From Roseovarius pelagicus (GTDB lineage: Bacteria; Pseudomonadota; Alphaproteobacteria; Rhodobacterales; Rhodobacteraceae), in assembly GCF_025639885.1 (NCBI RefSeq), contig NZ_CP106738.1:1178001-1242000 (forward strand): a stretch of 64,000 nt of DNA. Direction: 5' to 3'. The position numbers and the translations under genes were made by a program. Shown in pieces: positions 27,144 to 37,210 of the stretch (within the stretch, counting starts at the first letter, position 1; the number at the start of each line of letters is the position of its first letter). The notes under the pieces are model-generated. The model searched no databases. It saw only the letters and a list, made by a program, of their open reading frames with translations, and was not told the origin of the DNA.

Positions 27144-28547
27144 TCAGGTCCACCACGGCCCGTGATGCTTGCCCTCCTGCCCCAATCGTTCAAACCCGTG
27201 ATAGCCAAAGAAATCGCGTTGCGCCTGAATGATGTTGGCGGTGCCATAGCCTTGCCGCATGGTGTCGAAAAACGCCAATGCGGCTCCCAGTGCGGGCACT
27301 GCATGCCCGCCCGCGATTGCGGCGGCCACCACCTGCCGCAGTGCCGGAATGCAGGTCTCCAGCACCTGCGCCATTTTCGGTGCGAGGATCAGCTGCCCCT
27401 CTGCCAGATCGCTGCCGCGAAACGCGTCAGAGATGTCGTCCAGCAGCGCCGAGCGAATGATACAGCCCGCGCGCCAGACTTCGGCGATGCGGGCGAAATC
27501 CAGAGACCAGTCATATTCCTGCGATGCCGCCGCAAGGATGCGGAACCCCTGCGCGTAGCCCAGAATACGCGCGGCCAGAAAGGCATCTGCAAGTGTATCG
27601 TCGTCCAGATCCAGCGTGCCGCGCGCGCCGCCCAGAATGCGCTCTGCCGCCATGCGCGCGGTTTTCTCCGACGACCAGCTGCGCGCACCCACTGCGGCCT
27701 CGATCATGTTGGCAGATTGCCCCAAGCGCACCGCCTCGACGACAGTCCAGCGCCCGGTGCCTTTCTGGCCTGCGGCGTCCTTGATCACGTCGACCATCGG
27801 GTGGCCGGTGTCAGGGTCAGTGTGGGCCAGAACCTTGGCCGTGATTTCAATCAGGTAGGATTTCAGCCGCCCCTTATCCCAACGAGCGAACATGTCACTA
27901 ATCTGTGCAGGGCTGCGCGAGGCACCGTTACGCAAAATCCCGTAGACCTCTGCAATCATTTGCATATCTGCATATTCAATCCCGTTATGCACGGTCTTGA
28001 CGAAATGCCCGGCCCCGTCCGGGCCAAGGTGGTCCACGCATGGGTCGCCCTCAAACCGGGCGGCGATGGCGCGCAGGATCGGCTTTAGCTGCTGCCAGCT
28101 GTGATCTGTGCCGCCAACCATCATCGACGGGCCATGTCGTGCGCCTTTTTCGCCGCCCGAGACGCCCATGCCGACAAAATGCAGATCGTGCTCCGCCATC
28201 TTCGCCGCGCGGCGGCGGGTGGCGTGGAAATCGGCATTGCCGCCATCGATGATCGTATCCCCGGCCTCCAGAAGCGGTGTGATGGTGCCGATCATGGCAT
28301 CCATCGGCGCGCCCGACGGGATCATAAACAGGATTACGCGCGGTGTTTTCAACCGGGCGACGAAGTCTTCCAGCTGGTCCTCTGGATGCAGTTTGTCTGC
28401 CAGCGGCCCGGCCTCCTTGACGAAATCGGCAATCCAGTCGCGTTCGCGATTGGTCACCGCCACGTCAAAGCCATGCTCGGCCATGTTCAGCGCCAGCGCG
28501 CTGCCCATTGTCCCCAGCCCGTAAATCCCGATCTGCGCGCGCGCCAT
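27144..28547 (-). CDS. gnd: 6-phosphogluconate dehydrogenase, decarboxylating
   Basis: A 467-residue NADP-dependent enzyme of the oxidative pentose phosphate pathway that converts 6-phosphogluconate to ribulose 5-phosphate. The nucleotide-binding motif is GIYGLGTMGSALALNMAEHG. The substrate site shows GMGVSGGEKGARHGPSMM, and the catalytic Lys is in GHFVKTVHNGIEYADMQ. Length fits the long (gnd) form. The start at 28547 has GAGAGG upstream, and the 23 in-frame residues before it are not family-like. It converges on hrpB. Confidence 0.96.
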   Translation of the reverse strand: MARAQIGIYGLGTMGSALALNMAEHGFDVAVTNRERDWIADFVKEAGPLADKLHPEDQLEDFVARLKTPRVILFMIPSGAPMDAMIGTITPLLEAGDTIIDGGNADFHATRRRAAKMAEHDLHFVGMGVSGGEKGARHGPSMMVGGTDHSWQQLKPILRAIAARFEGDPCVDHLGPDGAGHFVKTVHNGIEYADMQMIAEVYGILRNGASRSPAQISDMFARWDKGRLKSYLIEITAKVLAHTDPDTGHPMVDVIKDAAGQKGTGRWTVVEAVRLGQSANMIEAAVGARSWSSEKTARMAAERILGGARGTLDLDDDTLADAFLAARILGYAQGFRILAAASQEYDWSLDFARIAEVWRAGCIIRSALLDDISDAFRGSDLAEGQLILAPKMAQVLETCIPALRQVVAAAIAGGHAVPALGAALAFFDTMRQGYGTANIIQAQRDFFGYHGFERLGQEGKHHGPWWT

Positions 28548-28669
28548 TCCCGTCCTCTCCCATCGTGCCGGTGTCAGGCTAGGTTGCAGAGCGGGAATTG
28601 CAAGCGTGCAAACCAATGGGGCTGCGCAATGAATTTACGCCGGTGATCGGGGCGCTCGTGATCCGGGCC

Positions 28670-29596
28670 TCAAAGTCCGAGGCAATATCGCACGATAGCC
28701 TTCTGAGCATGAAGCCGGTTCTCGGCTTCGTCAAAAATCACCGACTGCGGTCCGTCCATCACGCTGCTGGTCGCCTCTTCTTCGCGGTGTGCGGGCAGAC
28801 AGTGCATGAACAGCGCATCGGGCTTGGCATGAGCCATCAACGCATCGTTGACCTGATAGGGGCGCAGCATGTTGTGGCGGCGCTCCTTGGCCGATTGCGT
28901 GTCATGCATGCTGACCCATGTATCGGTGACGACCAAATCGGCCCCCTCCATCGCCTTGCGCGGGTCACGTTCTATCTGGACCTTGCAACCTGCGCGCCGT
29001 GCCATCCCCACGAATTCATCCTCCGGATCGAGCTGGGCCGGTCCGGTGAATGTCAGGTCGAACCCAAACTGGGCCGCGGCGTGCAGGAAAGACGCGCAGA
29101 CATTGTTACCATCGCCGGACCAGACGACTTTCTTGCCCTTGATTGACCCGCGATGTTCCTCGTAGGTGAGGACATCGGCCATGATCTGGCATGGGTGGGT
29201 GCGATCGGTCAGCCCATTGATCACAGGCACATCGGCATATTCAGCCATCTCGATCAGCACAGATTCGTCGAAGGTACGGATCATTATCATGTCCACGTAG
29301 CGGCTGAGCACGCGCGCGGTGTCCGCGATCGTTTCGCCGTGGCCGAGTTGCATCTCGGAGCCGGTCAGCAGCATCGTCTGTCCGCCCATTTGCCGCACGC
29401 CCACGTCAAAGCTGACACGGGTGCGCGTCGAGGGTTTCTCGAAAATCAGTGCGACCATGTGGCCCGAAAGCGGCTGATCGTCATCGGGCATGCCGCGCGC
29501 ACGGCCCTTGCGGGCGGTTTTCATCGTGGCGGCATTGTCGATGATCCCCCGCAGTGCGGCCGGATCGGTTTTGTGGATATCAAGAAAATGGTTCAT
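28670..29596 (-). CDS. argF: Ornithine carbamoyltransferase
   Basis: A 308-residue enzyme that joins ornithine and carbamoyl phosphate to citrulline in arginine synthesis. The carbamoyl-phosphate motif is STRTR and the ornithine-site motif is HCLPAHR; both are intact, as is DTWVSM. Length is standard. It lies downstream of argD on the same strand (68 bp), so the two probably form an argDF operon. carB, which makes its co-substrate, is at 53721. Confidence 0.96.
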   Translation of the reverse strand: MNHFLDIHKTDPAALRGIIDNAATMKTARKGRARGMPDDDQPLSGHMVALIFEKPSTRTRVSFDVGVRQMGGQTMLLTGSEMQLGHGETIADTARVLSRYVDMIMIRTFDESVLIEMAEYADVPVINGLTDRTHPCQIMADVLTYEEHRGSIKGKKVVWSGDGNNVCASFLHAAAQFGFDLTFTGPAQLDPEDEFVGMARRAGCKVQIERDPRKAMEGADLVVTDTWVSMHDTQSAKERRHNMLRPYQVNDALMAHAKPDALFMHCLPAHREEEATSSVMDGPQSVIFDEAENRLHAQKAIVRYCLGL

Positions 29597-29650
29597 GTAT
29601 TTGGTCCGTTATTCGGCGAGGGCACCGGAGGGCTGCCTGCCCCCTCGACC

Positions 29651-29682
29651 CCCCGAGGATATTTTCAGCCGGAAGATGACAA
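29651..29682 (+). repeat. Dispersed intergenic repeat, copy 5, overlapping the argD stop
   Basis: The plus strand reads CCCCGAGGATATTTTCAGC then CGGAAGATGACAAG. The argD stop codon (29665-29667) and its last codons lie inside the repeat, so the ending SSSG of ArgD is partly encoded by it. A G/C-rich inverted segment (29630-29650) precedes it. Confidence 0.6.
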
Positions 29683-30843
29683 GGTGTCTGCGGCGCGGTC
29701 AAGGCGGGTGATCGCCTCAGTGATTTCATCCTGAGTGATGTTGAGCGGGGGGAGCAGGCGCACCACGTTATCCGCTGCGGGGACGATGCAAAGTTCCTGT
29801 CCATAGGCGGCGTTGATAACGTCCATGTTGGGTGCCTTGCATTTCAGCCCGAGCATCAGGCCGCTGCCCCGCACCTCTGTAAAGATGTCAGGATGGGAGG
29901 CGATGAGGCCTTCGAGTTTTTGTCGCATCTGCCCGGCACGCACGCAGACGCCGTCGAGGAACTCCGGGTCGGCCACGATCTGCATCACGGCGTTGCCCAC
30001 GGCACAGGCCAGCGGGTTGCCGCCATAGGTCGAGCCGTGGGTGCCCGCCACCATCGCGCTGGCGGCGTCTTCGCGCGCCAGCACCGCGCCGAGGGGAAAC
30101 CCGCCGCCGATGCCCTTGGCCACCATCATGATATCCGGCTCCACCCCTGCCCATTCATGTGCAAAGAGCCGCCCGGTGCGACCCATGCCGCATTGCACCT
30201 CATCGAGGATCAGCAATATCCCGTGTTCGTCACAAAGCGCGCGCAGGTCTTTCATATCCTGATCGGACATCGGACGGATACCGCCCTCTCCCTGGATCGG
30301 TTCGATCAGGATCGCGGCCGTGTTTTCCGTGATCGCACCAGTCAGCGCAGCGTGATCGCCCCATGGCAGATGGGTAAAGCCGGGCAGTAGCGGGCCGAAG
30401 CCCTTTGTCATTTTTTCCGAACCCGCGGCGGCAATGCCCGCGGCAGAGCGACCGTGGAAAGATCCCTCGAAAGCGATGATTTCTGTACGCTCAGGCATAC
30501 CCGCGTCGTGAAAATGACGGCGGGCCATCTTGACGGCCAGTTCGCAAGCCTCGGTGCCCGAGTTGGTAAAGAACACCGTATCCGCGAATGTTGCGGCCAC
30601 CAGCCGGTCCGCCAGTTCCTGTTGGCCGGGGATGTGATAGAGGTTGGAGGTGTGCCATAGCTGCCCGGCCTGCGCTGTCAGCGCCGCCACCAGAGCCGGG
30701 TGCGCGTGGCCCAGCACGTTCACCGCAATGCCCGCCGCCAAATCCAGAAAGCGTCGGCCATCTGCCTCGATCAGCCAGCTTCCCTCGCCTTTGACGAAGC
30801 TGAGTGGCGCGCGGTTATAGGTGGGCAGAATAGGAGTGATCAT
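29665..30843 (-). CDS. argD: Acetylornithine/succinyldiaminopimelate aminotransferase
   Basis: A 392-residue class III PLP aminotransferase of arginine (and lysine) synthesis. The cofactor Asp is in [14 protein letters not shown]. The PLP Lys is in [15 protein letters not shown], and NSGTEACE contacts the phosphate. AAGGAAG before the ATG at 30843 sets the start; ten in-frame residues upstream are excluded. It is followed by argF on the same strand. The last codons fall inside dispersed repeat copy 5. Confidence 0.95.
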   Translation of the reverse strand: MITPILPTYNRAPLSFVKGEGSWLIEADGRRFLDLAAGIAVNVLGHAHPALVAALTAQAGQLWHTSNLYHIPGQQELADRLVAATFADTVFFTNSGTEACELAVKMARRHFHDAGMPERTEIIAFEGSFHGRSAAGIAAAGSEKMTKGFGPLLPGFTHLPWGDHAALTGAITENTAAILIEPIQGEGGIRPMSDQDMKDLRALCDEHGILLILDEVQCGMGRTGRLFAHEWAGVEPDIMMVAKGIGGGFPLGAVLAREDAASAMVAGTHGSTYGGNPLACAVGNAVMQIVADPEFLDGVCVRAGQMRQKLEGLIASHPDIFTEVRGSGLMLGLKCKAPNMDVINAAYGQELCIVPAADNVVRLLPPLNITQDEITEAITRLDRAADTLSSSG

Positions 30844-31109
30844 GAAAACTTCCTTTGGAATGTCGGGACGCAAAACCAGTGTTCAGTGTCAGGTGCGCTG
30901 CGGCAAAGTCAATGAAATCTGGTGAGATATATGCGCAGGAGCGCGAACGAAGCAGTCGGTCAGCTGCGTCGGCGTCGGAGCCCGAGGGGGGCGCAATGGA
31001 AAAATCCTGTGCTCATGGCGAATGAGATAAACGGTTTGGCGGTGGCGGTATAGTGAAATCTGACGCGCGGCACGATTTGGCTCTTGCCACTGGCACACAG
31101 TCCCCGCAA

Positions 31110-32021
31110 ATGCGCGTGACGATGTTGACACCGCGCCCTCACAATCCGTCCCTGGCGGCCCTTCTGACTCTGCTCGCTGCCGGACTGGCGGCGGGTACGA
31201 CGCTGCTGGCCAAGGCGCTGGGGACCGGTATGCTAGGCGACTACGTGCTGGGCCCGTCAATGCACGCGTTGCAGATCAGCCACGGGCGGTTTCTCTTTGC
31301 CTTTCTGACTATTGGGCTGGCGACGCTCACCTTGCGTCCGCGGCTGGTGCGCCCGGCACTGGGCCTGCATGTCACGCGCTCGGCGCTGGGGTTTGGCGGT
31401 GTCACGCTGATGTTCGCGGCGGCGGCGTTCATCCCGTTGTCAGATGCCACGGCGATCAGTTTTCTCAATCCGGTCTTTGGCATGATGCTGGCGATACCGC
31501 TCTTGGGAGAGCGGGTCGGGCCGGTGCGCTGGGGCGCGGCGGGGATTGCCTTGGTCGGGGCGGCGATCCTGACCCGCCCCGGCGCAGACACCTTGCAATT
31601 GGGGGCGTTGCTGGCGCTGGGGGCCGCTGTGCTGTTGGGCGCGGAACTGATCGCAATCAAGAAGCTGTCAGGGCGCGAGGCACCGATACAGGTGCTGTTG
31701 GTAAACAACATGATTGGCCTTTGCATCGCGACCGTCGTGGTCATCGCCGTCTGGCAGGCCCCAACGGCGTCACAGTGGGCGGCGCTGGCAGGGATCGGCG
31801 TGCTGATGGCCGGAGCGCAGGCATGTTTCGTCAACGCGATGGCACGCGCCGATGCCAGCTATGTAGCGCCATTTTTCTACGCCGCTCTGGTCTTTGCCGC
31901 GTTCTATGACTTCATGTTCTTTGGCGTGCGGCCCGATTTGATCTCGGTCGCGGGCGGTGCGATCATCCTGAGCGGTGCAGGGTTGCTGGCGTGGCGGCAG
32001 GCGCGCTTGCGAGCCGCCTAG
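31110..32021 (+). CDS. EamA/DMT-family transporter
   Basis: A membrane protein of about 303 residues with ten hydrophobic helices in two EamA repeats, so a member of the drug/metabolite transporter superfamily. Typical segments are FIPLSDATAISFLNPVFGMML (end of the first repeat) and AQACFVNAMARADASYVAPF (second). The substrate is unknown. The start is uncertain: the ATG at 31110 or 31122 or a GTG at 31053 are possible and none has a clear ribosome site. It converges on the ABC-2 permease gene with a 10 bp gap. Confidence 0.82.
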   Translation: MRVTMLTPRPHNPSLAALLTLLAAGLAAGTTLLAKALGTGMLGDYVLGPSMHALQISHGRFLFAFLTIGLATLTLRPRLVRPALGLHVTRSALGFGGVTLMFAAAAFIPLSDATAISFLNPVFGMMLAIPLLGERVGPVRWGAAGIALVGAAILTRPGADTLQLGALLALGAAVLLGAELIAIKKLSGREAPIQVLLVNNMIGLCIATVVVIAVWQAPTASQWAALAGIGVLMAGAQACFVNAMARADASYVAPFFYAALVFAAFYDFMFFGVRPDLISVAGGAIILSGAGLLAWRQARLRAA

Positions 32022-32031
32022 AGGCAAAAGG

Positions 32032-32835
32032 TTACGCCTTAAGCCGGTAGCCTCTGTGGAACATCGCCCAGGCCAGCAGACAAATCGCCAATGTCGCGCC
32101 ACCTGCCACCAATGCACCCAACGCCGGGGCGCTGTCGGATATCCCCAGCACGCTGTAGCGCAGCCCGTCGATCAGGTAAAAGATCGGGTTGAAATGGGTG
32201 ATTTCCCGCAGCACGGGCGGCAGCGCGTCGACTGAATAAAATGTGCCCGACAAGAAGGCGAGCGGCGTCACGATGAAATTAGTGATCGCCGCCATCTGAT
32301 CGAACTTGTTGGCATAGATGCCCGCCACCATCCCCAACGCGCCCATCAGCGCAGATCCCAGTACGACATAGCCCAGCGCCATCAGCGGATGCTGTGGCAC
32401 GATGTTCAGAGTCAGGGCGAGGCCCGCAAAAATCGCCAGCGCCACCACGACACCGCGTCCGATGGCCCCGGCCAGATAACCCAGTACCAGTTCGGCTGCG
32501 CTGAGCGGGGGCATCAGCGTATCGACGATGTTCCCCTGCACCTTGCCGATCACGATCGACGAGGATGTATTGGCAAAAGCATTCTGGATAACGGTCATCA
32601 TCGCGATACCCGGCGCTATGAAGCTGGTAAAATCGACCCCCATCACGTCGCCGCGACGTGGCCCGATGGCGATCGAGAAGATCATCATAAACAAGCCAGC
32701 CGTTACCAGTGGTGCCAACAGAGTCTGCGTCCAGACGGAACAGAATCGCATCACCTCTCGTGCGGCCAACGTGCCGAGGCCGCGCCAATTGACCCTGCCA
32801 AAGCGGCGTGTGCCCATGGTGGTATGTTGTGTCAT
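32032..32835 (-). CDS. ABC-2 type transporter permease
   Basis: A 267-residue integral membrane protein with about six helices. The family signature is FTSFIAPGIAMMTVIQNAFANTSSSIV near residues 69-95, followed by YLAGAIGRG, as in YadH/NodJ-type permeases. Such proteins normally pair with a separate ATPase of the YadG/NodI type, but no ATPase gene adjoins on this strand, so the partner must be encoded elsewhere. The cargo is unknown. It is divergent from gcrA. Confidence 0.86.
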   Translation of the reverse strand: MTQHTTMGTRRFGRVNWRGLGTLAAREVMRFCSVWTQTLLAPLVTAGLFMMIFSIAIGPRRGDVMGVDFTSFIAPGIAMMTVIQNAFANTSSSIVIGKVQGNIVDTLMPPLSAAELVLGYLAGAIGRGVVVALAIFAGLALTLNIVPQHPLMALGYVVLGSALMGALGMVAGIYANKFDQMAAITNFIVTPLAFLSGTFYSVDALPPVLREITHFNPIFYLIDGLRYSVLGISDSAPALGALVAGGATLAICLLAWAMFHRGYRLKA

Positions 32836-32962
32836 GTCTGGCCTTCCTGACGCATGCGATTCGGTGCCTTGTAACTCAGGCTCCAGTGATTAGAATAGGA
32901 TGCGAGAGAATTACAGGGCGGCGCGCATCGGGCGCGGCCGCCTTTTTGGATAGGAAACGGAT

Positions 32963-33538
32963 ATGTCCTGGAGTGACGAGCGCGTAGAGCTGCTGAAAAA
33001 GATGTGGGGCGAGGGCCAGTCGGCCAGCCAGATCGCCAAGGAACTGGGCGGCGTGACCCGAAACGCGGTGATCGGCAAGGTGCATCGTCTGGGCCTGTCG
33101 AACCGCAATGGCGGTGGTGGTACAGCGCCCGCCACAGAGGCCAAAGCAAAACCGACAGCCAAGCCTGCGGCAAAACCGGCGGCCAAGACAAAGCCAGCGG
33201 CCAAACCCGAGGCGCAGCCAGAGCCCGAGAAACCCGCCGCAGCGCCCGTGACCCGGATCAAGCCGATCATCCCCGCCGGTCAGCCGCTGCCGCCGCAGCC
33301 ATCGACCAACGAAATCGACCCAAAGGCATTGGCCAAAGTCAACGAGATCGAGAAGAAGGCCAAGCGTCTGGGCCTGATGGAGTTGACGTCGCGCACCTGC
33401 AAATGGCCGGTGGGCGATCCTGCGACGGATGATTTCTGGTTTTGCGGTCTGCCGGTGCAGGCGGGCAAACCCTATTGCGAGGCGCATGTAGGCGTTGCGT
33501 TCCAGCCAATGAGTTCGCGCCGCGACCGTCGCCGTTGA
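32963..33538 (+). CDS. gcrA: GcrA cell-cycle transcriptional regulator
   Basis: A 191-residue alphaproteobacterial master regulator that joins sigma-70 RNA polymerase to promoters bearing methylated GANTC sites. The N-terminal DNA-binding domain is MSWSDERVELLKKMWGEGQS with SQIAKELGGVTRNAVIGKVH. A linker rich in Ala, Lys and Pro (about 55-100) follows. The C-terminal sigma-binding domain contains TCKWPVGDP and FCGLPVQAGKPYCEAH. All parts are intact. It is monocistronic, with a T-run terminator downstream. Confidence 0.97.
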   Translation: MSWSDERVELLKKMWGEGQSASQIAKELGGVTRNAVIGKVHRLGLSNRNGGGGTAPATEAKAKPTAKPAAKPAAKTKPAAKPEAQPEPEKPAAAPVTRIKPIIPAGQPLPPQPSTNEIDPKALAKVNEIEKKAKRLGLMELTSRTCKWPVGDPATDDFWFCGLPVQAGKPYCEAHVGVAFQPMSSRRDRRR

Positions 33539-33544
33539 GGGTCT

Positions 33545-33600
33545 GGGGCATTTATCTGCCCCTACCCGCCCAAGCCTGCGGCCTACGCAACGGTTTTTTT
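33545..33600 (+). terminator. Candidate terminators after gcrA
   Basis: First, GGGGCA-TTTATC-TGCCCC (33545-33562), a 6 bp stem without T-run. Second, CCTGCG and CGCAACGG pair with a bulge around GCCTA (33575-33593), followed by seven T (33594-33600). The second looks like the real intrinsic terminator although its stem is weak. Confidence 0.5.
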
Positions 33601-33727
33601 GCAACCAATAGAAACCGCTCTGCGCCGCGGGATTCTCACGATCAGCGCCAGCGCCGCAATCTGCCCTCTTGATCTGGCTTGCCGTCGTCTGATGGCGATC
33701 CTCGAGCAAGAGGCAGCGGCGCATTCA

Positions 33728-35698
33728 CTAATCGAAGAGTTTGAACAACTCCTTCATCACCTCTTTTTCGACCTCTTTTTTGATCGCGTCTTCAACTGAT
33801 TCGCCCTCTTCGACTTTCACGCCTAGTTCTTTCTCGACCAGCTTGTTGACCTCTTTCTCGACCTCCTGCTTGACCTCTTTTTCCAGTTTCTCTTTTTCTT
33901 CTTTGAAGTTGAGGTCAATCGCGTCCTCGATGTCAGGCCAGATTTTCGGGTTCGCCCAAGGGCCGCGTATCTTAACCGGAATCGCAAATCCCTTGCTGTT
34001 GCTGCCTTCCAGCAGGACCGGGGTAAAGACATAGTCGATATCCTGCGCGCCGAGACCAATGCGCCCCCGCCCGGTTGCCGATGCCAGCGGCATCGACATT
34101 TTCAGGTCATCCCCGCGCATGTTGCCATCCGTGATATCAAACTTCGCGCTCATCTCGTCAAACACCGTTGTTCCGCCGGTGCCATTGCCAGAGCGCATCA
34201 GCTTATCCAGATCAAAGCCGCTGATCACTCCGCGCCCGGTGGCGAGGCTGAGAGAGCCGCTGAGGCTACGCATGATCGCGTCGATCGAGCCACCCACGCC
34301 GAGAAATTTCAGGTTGGCGCGTCCCGTGGTGGCGAACCGCGTGATTCCCGCTGCATCAGTCAGCAAACGTTCCATGTCGATGCCCGCCGCGCTCAGATCG
34401 CCGCCCACCGATAGACCAGAGCGATTATTGACCACAAATTGCCCGGTGATGTTGCCGGAGTAACCCTGCAACTCCTTGAATTGAAACACTGCGCGCGACC
34501 GGTCCACTGTCGCCAGTATCCGCGTTGCACCAAATTGCAGCGTGCCCAGATCAAGGCTGCTGGCGCTCAGCGAAATCTCGGCGTCCGCCAGCCCGACCGC
34601 GCTGGCGTCGATCGGGGCCTTGGACCAGCCTTCGCTGACGGCTGTACCGCCCCCGGTTCCGCCGCCATCGGCATTGCCGCTTTCCAACGCGCTCAGGTCC
34701 AGCGCACCAGCCGCCAGTTGCGCGGTCACGCGTGGTCGCGCACCACCCAGATAGATATCCGCTGCGCCGCTCAGACGGTTTTGGTCCAATGAAACACCCA
34801 GATCACGCATCGACAGGCGCAGGTCCTCTGTCACAGTCAACTGCGTCGTACCTTTGATCGCGCGGCCAAACCCAGCGGGGATATCGGCACCACCAAGCCC
34901 GAGCGACGTCATGAACTGACTTGTGCTTTTCAGGTCGAAGTCCAGTTGGCCACTTAACTGTGGTGCCGTACCGCCACGCCCGTCAAAGGTGGCTGTGCCG
35001 CCCTTGGTCGTCACAGTCGCACGCAGCGCGGAAATGCCGCCTTCGATCAATGTGCCGACCTTATCTACCCGGCCCGAAATCTCTACTGGCTCTGGGCCGG
35101 GGCGCAACACCGCATCAAATGTCGCCTCACCATCGTAGTCGGGCCAGCGCAAATCCAGAGCCATGCCCCCCATCGTGCTACGCGTCCCCGCACCGTGATC
35201 AATGAACGTGACCGCTGCATTGCTGATCAGCGCCCGGTCCAACGTCAGTGCGAGCCGCCGCGACGTGGCATTGCCGGATGCGCCGTCCGACTGCCCCGAA
35301 GGTGCGACACCCTCAACCCCCAGTTCCCAGTTAACCCGACCATCGCGGGCACGCTCCAGAATAATGGTGGGGCCAACGGCCTCTAGTCCGGTGATTCGGA
35401 TGTCACCCCCAATCAGCGCAATCGGGTCCACGCCGACCTTTAGACTATCGGCACGCAGCATCGGACCGGCGTTCGACCAATCGGCATTGGCGATGGTGGT
35501 GGTGCCGGTACTGATACCCAGAACCGGATAGAAACTGATCGTGGTGTCACCGCTCATCTCGACCTTGCGACCAGTCATGGCGCTGATCTGGTCCGCTGCG
35601 ATGCGGGCGATCTTATCTCCGGGCAGAAAAAACAACGCCCCGACTGCGATCATCACCGCAACCACCGCAAACCCGATCAGTTTCAAAAGAAAACCCAT
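33728..35698 (-). CDS. AsmA family protein
   Basis: A 656-residue inner-membrane-anchored periplasmic protein of the AsmA family, which is linked to outer-membrane lipid transport or assembly. One N-terminal helix (residues 4-25) anchors it. The AsmA N-terminal pattern is seen in [21 protein letters not shown] conserved AsmA C-terminal domain lies near 430-590 ([17 protein letters not shown] onward). The last 65 residues are a Lys/Glu-rich probable coiled coil ([17 protein letters not shown]). It is divergent from rimO with about 106 bp between. Confidence 0.9.
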   Translation of the reverse strand: MGFLLKLIGFAVVAVMIAVGALFFLPGDKIARIAADQISAMTGRKVEMSGDTTISFYPVLGISTGTTTIANADWSNAGPMLRADSLKVGVDPIALIGGDIRITGLEAVGPTIILERARDGRVNWELGVEGVAPSGQSDGASGNATSRRLALTLDRALISNAAVTFIDHGAGTRSTMGGMALDLRWPDYDGEATFDAVLRPGPEPVEISGRVDKVGTLIEGGISALRATVTTKGGTATFDGRGGTAPQLSGQLDFDLKSTSQFMTSLGLGGADIPAGFGRAIKGTTQLTVTEDLRLSMRDLGVSLDQNRLSGAADIYLGGARPRVTAQLAAGALDLSALESGNADGGGTGGGTAVSEGWSKAPIDASAVGLADAEISLSASSLDLGTLQFGATRILATVDRSRAVFQFKELQGYSGNITGQFVVNNRSGLSVGGDLSAAGIDMERLLTDAAGITRFATTGRANLKFLGVGGSIDAIMRSLSGSLSLATGRGVISGFDLDKLMRSGNGTGGTTVFDEMSAKFDITDGNMRGDDLKMSMPLASATGRGRIGLGAQDIDYVFTPVLLEGSNSKGFAIPVKIRGPWANPKIWPDIEDAIDLNFKEEKEKLEKEVKQEVEKEVNKLVEKELGVKVEEGESVEDAIKKEVEKEVMKELFKLFD

Positions 35699-35804
35699 AC
35701 CTGCACCTCACGTAAACTGCTTTTGCAATCAATGTAGGTCGGCGCGCCCGCGTCAACAAGCATTGCCCCTTTCCGCGCAGCCCGGCCCGCGCTATATCGC
35801 GGCG

Positions 35805-37184
35805 ATGAGCACAAACCCTCCTGATCTGCGTCCCGATCTGGCACGCGCCACGTTGACCGGCAGCGCCACGCGCCGCAGCGGTCAGCCAACCATTGGCATG
35901 GTCAGCCTCGGCTGTCCAAAGGCATTGGTGGACTCGGAACGCATCCTGACGCGGCTGCGCGCCGAAGGCTATGCGATATCGCCCGATTATACCGGTGCGG
36001 ACGCGGTGATCGTCAATACCTGTGGTTTCCTCGACAGCGCCAAGGCCGAGAGTCTGGAGGCCATCGGCGAGGCGCTGGATGAAAACGGGCGGGTGATCGT
36101 CACTGGCTGCCTCGGGGCGGAACCGGATTACATCACCGGCGCGCATCCCCGCGTGCTGGCTGTGACCGGCCCGCACCAGTATGAGCAGGTGCTGGATGCC
36201 GTACACGCCGCCGTGCCGCCCGATCCCGATCCCTTTGTCGACCTGCTGCCTGCCTCCGGCGTCAGCCTGACGCCTCGCCATTACTCTTATCTAAAGATTT
36301 CAGAGGGATGCAATCATAAGTGCAAGTTTTGCATCATCCCGGATATGCGCGGCCGTCTGGCCAGCCGCCCTGCTCACGCCGTGTTGCGCGAGGCCGAGAA
36401 GCTGGTCGAAAACGGCGTGCGCGAGCTGCTGGTGATTTCACAGGATACTTCGGCCTACGGGGTTGATATCAAACATGCCGAGACGAACGGCCACCGGGCC
36501 CATATCACCGATCTGGCGCGTGATCTGGGGTCGCTGGGCGCATGGGTCCGGCTGCACTATGTCTATCCCTATCCGCATGTGCGCAAACTTATCCCTTTGA
36601 TGGCCGACGGGCTGGTGTTGCCTTATCTTGATATTCCATTCCAGCATGCCCACCCCGACGTCCTGCGCCGGATGGCCCGCCCTGCGGCGGCGGCCAAAAC
36701 GCTTGAAGAGATTGCCGCATGGCGTTCGATTTGCCCGGAAATCACTCTGCGCAGTACGTTTATCGTCGGCTATCCCGGAGAGACCGAGTCAGAGTTTCAG
36801 ACCTTGCTGGACTGGTTGGACGAGGCGCAACTCGACCGGGTTGGGTGTTTTCAATACGAAAACGTCGACGGTGCGCGTTCGAACGCTTTGCCGGACCATG
36901 TGCCCGATGATGTAAAGCAAGATCGCTGGGATCGGTTTATGGAAAAAGCGCAGGCTATTTCTGTGGATAAACTAGCTGCCAAGGTTGGCTCCATCCAACA
37001 AGTCATTGTCGATGACATCGACGAAGACGGCATCGCCACCTGCCGCACCAAGGCGGACGCCCCCGAAATCGACGGCAATCTGTTCATCGACGATGGCACC
37101 GATGGGCTAAGCGTCGGCGATATTGTCGAGGTCGAAGTGGATGAGGCCGGTGAGTATGATCTGTGGGGTGCGCTGCGTCGATAG
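35805..37184 (+). CDS. rimO: Ribosomal protein S12 methylthiotransferase
   Basis: A 459-residue radical-SAM enzyme that methylthiolates an Asp of ribosomal protein S12. The N-terminal UPF0004 domain binds an auxiliary cluster ([25 protein letters not shown]). The radical-SAM motif is [14 protein letters not shown] domain ends the protein (DLWGALRR). The start [12 protein letters not shown] at 35805 is preferred: the 88 residues before it are antisense to the AsmA gene. Length is typical. Confidence 0.96.
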   Translation: MSTNPPDLRPDLARATLTGSATRRSGQPTIGMVSLGCPKALVDSERILTRLRAEGYAISPDYTGADAVIVNTCGFLDSAKAESLEAIGEALDENGRVIVTGCLGAEPDYITGAHPRVLAVTGPHQYEQVLDAVHAAVPPDPDPFVDLLPASGVSLTPRHYSYLKISEGCNHKCKFCIIPDMRGRLASRPAHAVLREAEKLVENGVRELLVISQDTSAYGVDIKHAETNGHRAHITDLARDLGSLGAWVRLHYVYPYPHVRKLIPLMADGLVLPYLDIPFQHAHPDVLRRMARPAAAAKTLEEIAAWRSICPEITLRSTFIVGYPGETESEFQTLLDWLDEAQLDRVGCFQYENVDGARSNALPDHVPDDVKQDRWDRFMEKAQAISVDKLAAKVGSIQQVIVDDIDEDGIATCRTKADAPEIDGNLFIDDGTDGLSVGDIVEVEVDEAGEYDLWGALRR

Positions 37185-37210
37185 CGAAACCAGATCGCTA
37201 ACAATTCACC

